A DNA stretch of 8,954 bases from an uncultured Akkermansia sp. (GTDB taxonomy: Bacteria; Verrucomicrobiota; Verrucomicrobiia; Verrucomicrobiales; Akkermansiaceae): positions 1-8,954 of the forward strand of contig CAJGCV010000076.1 of assembly GCA_904501915.1 (NCBI GenBank), read 5' to 3'. The position numbers and the translations under genes are program-made. Below the pieces are notes generated by a model that was not told where the DNA came from, did not search any database, and saw only the letters and a program-made list of their open reading frames with translations. This document shows, piece after piece, positions 4,459 to 8,954 of the stretch (position 1 is its first letter; the number at the start of each line of letters is the position of its first letter).

Positions 4459-6162
4459 ATGTCTCAGGTAACAAAAACAATCATTAAGTTGCTGGTCGTG
4501 CTGCTGATTAGTGGCAGCATGCTCTTCATGCCCTTCGAGGAGTGGGGCCTGCCGGTAAACCCGATACAGACGCGAGTCATCGCCCTCTTTGTGTTTGCCG
4601 CCCTCATGTGGATTCTGGAGGTCATTCCGATCTGGACCACCTCGGTCATGGTGATTACGCTGGCGCTGCTGGGTACTTCCAACACCTCGCTCAATTTCCT
4701 GAAGGTCTCCAAATTTGACAAACCCGCCGTCACAGCCATTGTGGCCGATGCCTACGGACCCGGCGCAGATGCCGCCGTGGTGAAGGCTGCGCAGGAAGCC
4801 GTGGTGACCGACCTGGCCAAAGTCGCCAACGTGACCCCCACCGCCGTGCGCAACACCATCAGCAATGTCATCCTCAAGCCCGTGGTAAACGGCAAGGCTG
4901 ATGCAGCCCAGGCCACCGCGCTCAAGGAAGCTGCCGGCCGCCTGTATGACGGCGAGGTAAGCCAGCGCATCAACAAGCTTGACCTGGTGAACCTGACCCA
5001 GCAGAAGAGCATTTTTGCCACCTTCGCAGACCCCATCATCATCCTGTTCCTTGGTGGTTTCTTCCTGGCCGATGCCGCCACCAAGTTCCGCCTGGACATC
5101 AACCTGGCCCGCGTGCTGCTCAAGCCCTTCGGCACGAACCCGAAGTATGTGCTGCTGGGTCTCATGAGCGTGACGGCACTGTTCTCCATGTTCATGAGCA
5201 ACACCGCCACCGCCGCCATGATGCTGGCGCTGCTCACCCCGGTGCTCGCCCTCTTCAAGCCGGAGGACCGCGGCCGCGCTGCCTTTGCCCTCTGCATCCC
5301 GATTGGTGCCAACGTGGGTGGTATCGGTACCCCCATCGGCACGCCGCCCAACGCCATTGCCCTGAAGTTCATGCAGGAGAACGGCTGGAATGTGACCTTT
5401 GGTGACTGGATGATGTTCGGTGTTCCCTTCGTCATCATCATGCTGCTCATCGGCTGGGTCATCCTCATCAAGATGTTCCCCATTGACCAGAAGAGCCTCG
5501 ACCTTGCCAAGGAGATGAAGGGCAAGTTCATGACCACCCCCAAGGCCTGGGTGGTGTACATCACCTTCATCGTGACCATCCTTCTGTGGGTGATTCCCAA
5601 GCAGTACCATGGTCTGGACGCCAACAGCGTGGCCATCATCCCCATCGCCGTATTCTCCGTGACCGGCGTTATCACCAAGAAGGACCTCAAAGCCATGAGC
5701 TGGGACGTGCTCTGGCTCGTAGCCGGTGGCTTTGCCCTGGGTGTTGCCCTGGGTGAGACCAAGCTCGCCACCGACCTCATCAACTCCATTCCGTTTGCTG
5801 AATGGGACAGCCTGGCCCTCATCGTGGGCTCCAGCCTCATCTGCCTCTTCATGGCCACCTTCATGAGCCACACGGCCACCGCCGCCCTGCTCATGCCCAT
5901 CATGGCCAGTGTGGCAGCCGGTATGGTGGCTGGCGGCTCCATGGATGCCCCCGGTGCCATTGGCCTGCTGGTGACCATCGCCTTCGCCTCCTCCCTGGGC
6001 ATGGCGCTGCCGATTTCCACCCCGCCCAACGCCATGGCTTACGCCACCGGCCACGTGGAGCAGAAAGGCATGGCTATTTCCGGCACCATCCTGTGCCTGA
6101 TTGGCCTGGCACTCTCCATCGGTCTCATGGCGCTGCTGGGTGCGGTCGGCTTCTTCGGCTGA
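4459..6162 (+). CDS. DASS/SLC13-family sodium-coupled anion symporter
   Basis: This is a 567-residue inner-membrane transporter of the divalent anion:sodium symporter family, which imports di- and tricarboxylates (or sulfate) with sodium. The two substrate-binding halves are visible: SNTATAA (247-253) with GTPIGTPPNA (290-299) in the first repeat, and SHTATAA (470-476) with STPPNAMAYATG (520-531) in the second. The second motif has His where family members usually have Asn (SNT). Hydrophobic segments are spread over the length from residue 8, with re-entrant-type stretches before each motif, e.g. FADPIIILFLGGFFLADAA at 189-207. Residues about 82-185 are hydrophilic and helical-looking, an insertion of about 100 residues absent from compact members such as VcINDY. 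The ATG at 4459 is chosen because the upstream in-frame start at 4405 adds a Cys-rich, unlikely leader. It heads a unit with the kinase 24 nt downstream. The substrate is inferred only from the family. Confidence 0.9.
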   Translation: MSQVTKTIIKLLVVLLISGSMLFMPFEEWGLPVNPIQTRVIALFVFAALMWILEVIPIWTTSVMVITLALLGTSNTSLNFLKVSKFDKPAVTAIVADAYGPGADAAVVKAAQEAVVTDLAKVANVTPTAVRNTISNVILKPVVNGKADAAQATALKEAAGRLYDGEVSQRINKLDLVNLTQQKSIFATFADPIIILFLGGFFLADAATKFRLDINLARVLLKPFGTNPKYVLLGLMSVTALFSMFMSNTATAAMMLALLTPVLALFKPEDRGRAAFALCIPIGANVGGIGTPIGTPPNAIALKFMQENGWNVTFGDWMMFGVPFVIIMLLIGWVILIKMFPIDQKSLDLAKEMKGKFMTTPKAWVVYITFIVTILLWVIPKQYHGLDANSVAIIPIAVFSVTGVITKKDLKAMSWDVLWLVAGGFALGVALGETKLATDLINSIPFAEWDSLALIVGSSLICLFMATFMSHTATAALLMPIMASVAAGMVAGGSMDAPGAIGLLVTIAFASSLGMALPISTPPNAMAYATGHVEQKGMAISGTILCLIGLALSIGLMALLGAVGFFG

Positions 6163-6186
6163 TACTCCCCCTGAATCAAAACGACA

Positions 6187-7620
6187 ATGCTGCAACTGCC
6201 TGAACAGATTATCAAACCTCTGGAGCGCATCAATGCGGTGTACTTCAGCGACCCCGGCCGCACCATCGAGCTCGCGGAAGGCGAGCAGCTGGTGGGCCAG
6301 GGCGAGGAGTGCCACCGCGTCTACTACGTGAAAAAAGGCTGCTTTGCCGCCTTCCGCAAGGCGGATTCCTACGCCGGAGTCGACCTCCCCGTGGAATCCG
6401 GCACACGCGGCTACGAAGTATTCCGCGCCGAGGAGGGCTCCTACGTCTGCGTTCAGGCATTTTTCTCCCGTTCCTACCACAGCTCCAACTACATTGTGGC
6501 GCTGGAAGACTCCGTGGTGACCTATGTGGATGACACCACGGAGGTGGTAGAACCGGAGACATACGGATGTTTCGAGCGCCAGTTCATCCCGGTGCTGGTG
6601 CATGAACTGGCTGCACGAAACTCCCGCATCTTTACCAAAACCTCCGAAAAGGAAGAAGCGCTGCGCATTGTGCAGCGGGCAGAGATGGCCAGCTCGCTGG
6701 CGCAGCTTTCCGCCGGCATTGCGCACGAACTGAACAACGCCGTGGGCGTGCTCTCCCGCCGCACTGAGTTTGTGGCAGACAGCCTGCAGGAACACCTGGA
6801 GGCTGATGACAAGCTCAATGCCCAGCTCTTCACCTATGGCCTGGAGGATAATTCCTTTGTCTCGGCACAGGAACTGCGCAGCGCTGCCAGATACTACGAA
6901 CGCGAGCTCGACCTCCCGCAGGAGGCAGCCAAGGTCATGGCCCACATCTTCCCCGACACAGAAGAGGGCCGCAAGCAACCCGGCAAATTCACCCGCAACC
7001 TGAAGCGCAACTACCGCTTCTGGGAGCTGGGGCACGACCTGCGCGATATGCGCATGGCCTCCAAGCTGGCCTCCGGCATTGTGCGCGCGGTCAAGTTGCT
7101 GGGCGGCGGCAACAGCACACGGGAGCCCAATGTCAGCGTGGAGCAAAGCGTGACTGATGCCCTGAACCTGCTGCACAACAAGCTCAAGCGCGTCAAGGTA
7201 GAGACTCAGTTCTCTCCCCTGCCCGGTATCATCGCCGACACCACCGAACTGGTGCAGGTGTGGAGCAATGTCATCAAAAACGCCTGCGACGCCATGGAAC
7301 AGGGAGCCACCGGGCACCCCAGCATCCGCATCACCGCCGAATGCTGCCATGTGCAAGGCGTACACCTCCTCCCCACAGAATACATTTCTGTATGCATTGC
7401 CAACAATGGCCCCGCCATTGATGAGGAAAACCTCAACAAAATCTTCAACCCCAACTTCACCACCAAAAAACTGGGCCTGGATTTCGGGCTCGGGCTCGGA
7501 CTGGCCATTGTGCGCCGCGTGGTAGACAGCTACAACGGCACTATCGAAGTGCGCAGCAACGACCAGGAAACTTCATTTACTATCAATATTCCAACCTCTC
7601 AAATCCATGGAAACGATTAA
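6187..7620 (+). CDS. Sensor histidine kinase with N-terminal cyclic-nucleotide-binding-like domain
   Basis: This 477-residue cytosolic kinase has no membrane segment. Residues ~20-120 form a cupin-like cyclic-nucleotide-binding fold (GRTIELAEGEQLVGQGE, then VYYVKKGCFAAF and IVALEDSVVTYVD). It lacks the phosphate-binding cassette with its cAMP-contacting Arg, so the ligand is probably not cAMP. The phosphorylation site is His180 in AQLSAGIAHELNNAVG. The ATPase domain has the N box (VIKNACDAM, Asn365), an F-box-like NPNFTTKK and a good G2 box GLGLGLAI (434-441). The G1 box reads NNGPA (406-410) where DxGxG is normal, so the adenine-contacting Asp is Asn. About 100 charged residues (192-290) are inserted between the His region and the ATPase domain. 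The gene follows the transporter by 24 nt and overlaps the response regulator by 14 nt, so the two are translationally linked. No Shine-Dalgarno sequence is seen before ATG 6187. Confidence 0.88.
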   Translation: MLQLPEQIIKPLERINAVYFSDPGRTIELAEGEQLVGQGEECHRVYYVKKGCFAAFRKADSYAGVDLPVESGTRGYEVFRAEEGSYVCVQAFFSRSYHSSNYIVALEDSVVTYVDDTTEVVEPETYGCFERQFIPVLVHELAARNSRIFTKTSEKEEALRIVQRAEMASSLAQLSAGIAHELNNAVGVLSRRTEFVADSLQEHLEADDKLNAQLFTYGLEDNSFVSAQELRSAARYYERELDLPQEAAKVMAHIFPDTEEGRKQPGKFTRNLKRNYRFWELGHDLRDMRMASKLASGIVRAVKLLGGGNSTREPNVSVEQSVTDALNLLHNKLKRVKVETQFSPLPGIIADTTELVQVWSNVIKNACDAMEQGATGHPSIRITAECCHVQGVHLLPTEYISVCIANNGPAIDEENLNKIFNPNFTTKKLGLDFGLGLGLAIVRRVVDSYNGTIEVRSNDQETSFTINIPTSQIHGND

Positions 7621-8080
7621 TATCATTTGTGTAGACGACCAGCAGGAAGTGCTGGATTCCGTAATGCGCGACCTGCGCCCCCTCACCACCCATGTGCGCC
7701 TGGAGGAAGCCTCCAGCGTGGCTGACTGCATGCAGCTCATCGAACAGATTGACGACGATGGCGACCATGTGGCCATCGTCATCTCTGACCAGGTGATGCC
7801 GGAGGAAACCGGCACCGAACTGCTGGGCAAGATTGCCGCCGACCGCCGCTTTGCCAAGACCCGCAAGGTGCTGCTGACCGGCCAGGCTACCCATGCCGAC
7901 ACCATCAACGCCATCAACGACGGCCACATCGACAACTACATCGAGAAGCCCTGGCAGCCGGAGAAGCTGCTGGCCGTGGTGAAGCGCCTGCTCACCCTCT
8001 ATGTGCTGGACGCAGGTCTGGACCATACCGAATACATGCCGGTGCTGGATACCGCCACCCTGTTCTCCAAGCTTCGCTGA
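7607..8080 (+). CDS. Receiver-only response regulator
   Basis: This 157-residue protein consists of one receiver domain. The acidic pair Asp10-Asp11 (CVDDQ), the phosphoacceptor Asp61 in VISDQVMPEETG, the switch Thr91 (LLTGQ) and Lys114 in YIEKPW are all in place, so it should be phosphorylated by the kinase just upstream. After the receiver only ~30 residues follow, with no DNA-binding or enzymatic output domain. It may act by protein-protein contact or pass the phosphate on to a histidine phosphotransfer protein. Its ATG lies inside the last 14 nt of the kinase gene, the usual sign of a cognate pair with coupled translation. Confidence 0.92.
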   Translation: METINIICVDDQQEVLDSVMRDLRPLTTHVRLEEASSVADCMQLIEQIDDDGDHVAIVISDQVMPEETGTELLGKIAADRRFAKTRKVLLTGQATHADTINAINDGHIDNYIEKPWQPEKLLAVVKRLLTLYVLDAGLDHTEYMPVLDTATLFSKLR

Positions 8081-8084
8081 GGTC

Positions 8085-8954
8085 ATGAAAACACTCACCT
8101 TTCCCCTGGTGCTCGCCAGCTGCGCTATGGCCGGCGAAGCCATCACCCTGAACACCAGGCCTGAGCCCACAGACTGGGTAGAGGCCGTAAAACAGGCGCT
8201 CGTTGTCTATGAGAACGAGGACACCTTCATCACCAAAGTAGCGCTCACAACCCGCCAGCAGTGGCAGATGGCCAGCGTGCAGCCCAACGGCAGCAACGGT
8301 CTGCACCTCAAAAAGGGCGCTACCACGTATAACGACGAGTTCCGCCGCAACTGGGTTGGTGTCAACGTATTCACCCGCACCGGCACGCAGTTCCACACCT
8401 ACGTGCGCATCGGCGGGCTGCCCGTGCGCGACACCTACTCCGGAGGCCGAACCAAAAAGAACTACTCCTACACCGGGTTCTACGATATCTGGCTGAAGCA
8501 GCAGATTTCTGCCGTGAAGGGTCTGAGCGTGCGCGCAGGTAAGTTTGCACCCTCCTTCACCACAGACTTCCGCATGTCCAACGCCAGCATGCCCTGCGTG
8601 GAGCGTTCGTTCATTGCCAACCAGTTCGGGCTGGACACCAACTGGGGTGTAGAGGTGAACTACACCTCGCCGGACAAGAAGGATATCCTCTACATGCAGC
8701 TCATGGCCAATGACCGAGCCAGCGGCTCTTGCGCACCAGCTCACCGCGACAAATACGGACGCGGTGATGGATTCAAGGGTGAGTTCGGCTGGGAGGATGA
8801 ATGCTTCATCATCCTTGGCGGCACCCATAAGTTCAACGTGACGGAGAACGGCTACCACGCTGTTTCGGGTGAATACATGCACGATTTCAGCGATGCCTAC
8901 CACGGCAAGAAGCAAGGCGCCAACAATTATGGTTTCGGCTTCAAGGATGCCCTC
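8085..8954 (+). CDS. Porin-like outer-membrane protein, N-terminal part
   Basis: An open frame of 290 codons starts at ATG 8085, four bases after the regulator stop, and runs off the window without a stop. The first ~18 residues (MKTLTFPLVLASCAMAGEA) form a signal peptide. What follows is rich in Tyr, Trp, Asn and Gly with alternating hydrophobic residues, as in beta-barrels. Segments such as FYDIWLKQQI, GLSVRAGKFAPSF and NQFGLDTNWGVEVNY resemble the O/P (phosphate-selective-type) porin fold, in which the 'R-x-G-K' strand and following 'ER' element (CVERSF) are typical. It likely provides outer-membrane passage for the substrate of the symporter in the same unit. The GAGG overlapping the preceding stop is too close to the ATG to be a good ribosome-binding site. 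Exact porin type is uncertain. Confidence 0.75.
   Translation, partial: MKTLTFPLVLASCAMAGEAITLNTRPEPTDWVEAVKQALVVYENEDTFITKVALTTRQQWQMASVQPNGSNGLHLKKGATTYNDEFRRNWVGVNVFTRTGTQFHTYVRIGGLPVRDTYSGGRTKKNYSYTGFYDIWLKQQISAVKGLSVRAGKFAPSFTTDFRMSNASMPCVERSFIANQFGLDTNWGVEVNYTSPDKKDILYMQLMANDRASGSCAPAHRDKYGRGDGFKGEFGWEDECFIILGGTHKFNVTENGYHAVSGEYMHDFSDAYHGKKQGANNYGFGFKDAL

Noticed and set aside
4752..6035. A 427-residue minus-strand frame inside the transporter gene
   Set aside because: It is Met/Ser/Ala-rich, lies entirely opposite the transporter gene and mirrors its codon bias; no start signal or family features.
4216..7365. A 1049-residue open frame on the minus strand, opposite the transporter and kinase genes
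   Set aside because: It is antisense to two well-supported genes and its translation is low-complexity His/Gly-rich with no recognisable domain. Strong codon bias in GC-rich genes commonly leaves such frames open.

Overview
The window reads like chromosome from a GC-rich Gram-negative bacterium with an outer membrane. The porin-like gene, the secreted nitroreductase-like protein and the sodium/anion symporter type fit a gut-associated Verrucomicrobiota member such as an Akkermansia relative. That assignment is a guess from overall style, not from a marker I can verify. Promoters look like ordinary sigma-70 sites (TTGACA/TATAAT type), which argues against Bacteroidota. None of the gene starts I examined has a convincing, well-spaced Shine-Dalgarno sequence.

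Layout, left to right. Positions 1-507 are the C-terminal part of dnaN (DNA polymerase sliding clamp). Positions 508-803 hold no credible gene but are packed with RNA-type hairpins: a GAAA-capped stem, a 10-bp stem, and four small hairpins whose stems all differ but which share 3-nt loops and a TTTTCA tail. Next comes the first copy of a perfect 44-bp palindromic repeat, then a strong extended -10 promoter that would start transcription almost exactly on the ATG of a Fic-family AMPylase with a winged-helix C-terminus (804-2126). The second copy of the 44-bp repeat overlaps the Fic stop codon, so the Fic gene is exactly bracketed. A hairpin terminator separates it from the convergent mrp/apbC gene (2215-3291, minus strand).

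Positions 3292-3603 form a second intergenic region with the mrp promoter, a 12-bp-arm palindrome, ATTTACG heptamer repeats and another extended -10 promoter placed for leaderless transcription. This drives a small exported nitroreductase-like protein (3604-4206), closed by a 17-bp perfect hairpin.

The right half (about 4338-8954) looks like one transcription unit. It holds a DASS/SLC13 anion symporter with an unusual soluble insertion of about 100 residues, a histidine kinase with an N-terminal cyclic-nucleotide-binding-like domain, a receiver-only response regulator overlapping the kinase by 14 nt, and a porin-like outer-membrane protein that runs off the window. The arrangement suggests coordinated outer- and inner-membrane uptake of an organic anion under two-component control; the substrate and signal are not visible.

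The best candidates for something undescribed are the variable-stem hairpin array at 612-698 and the Fic cassette with its duplicated palindrome at 722-2160.
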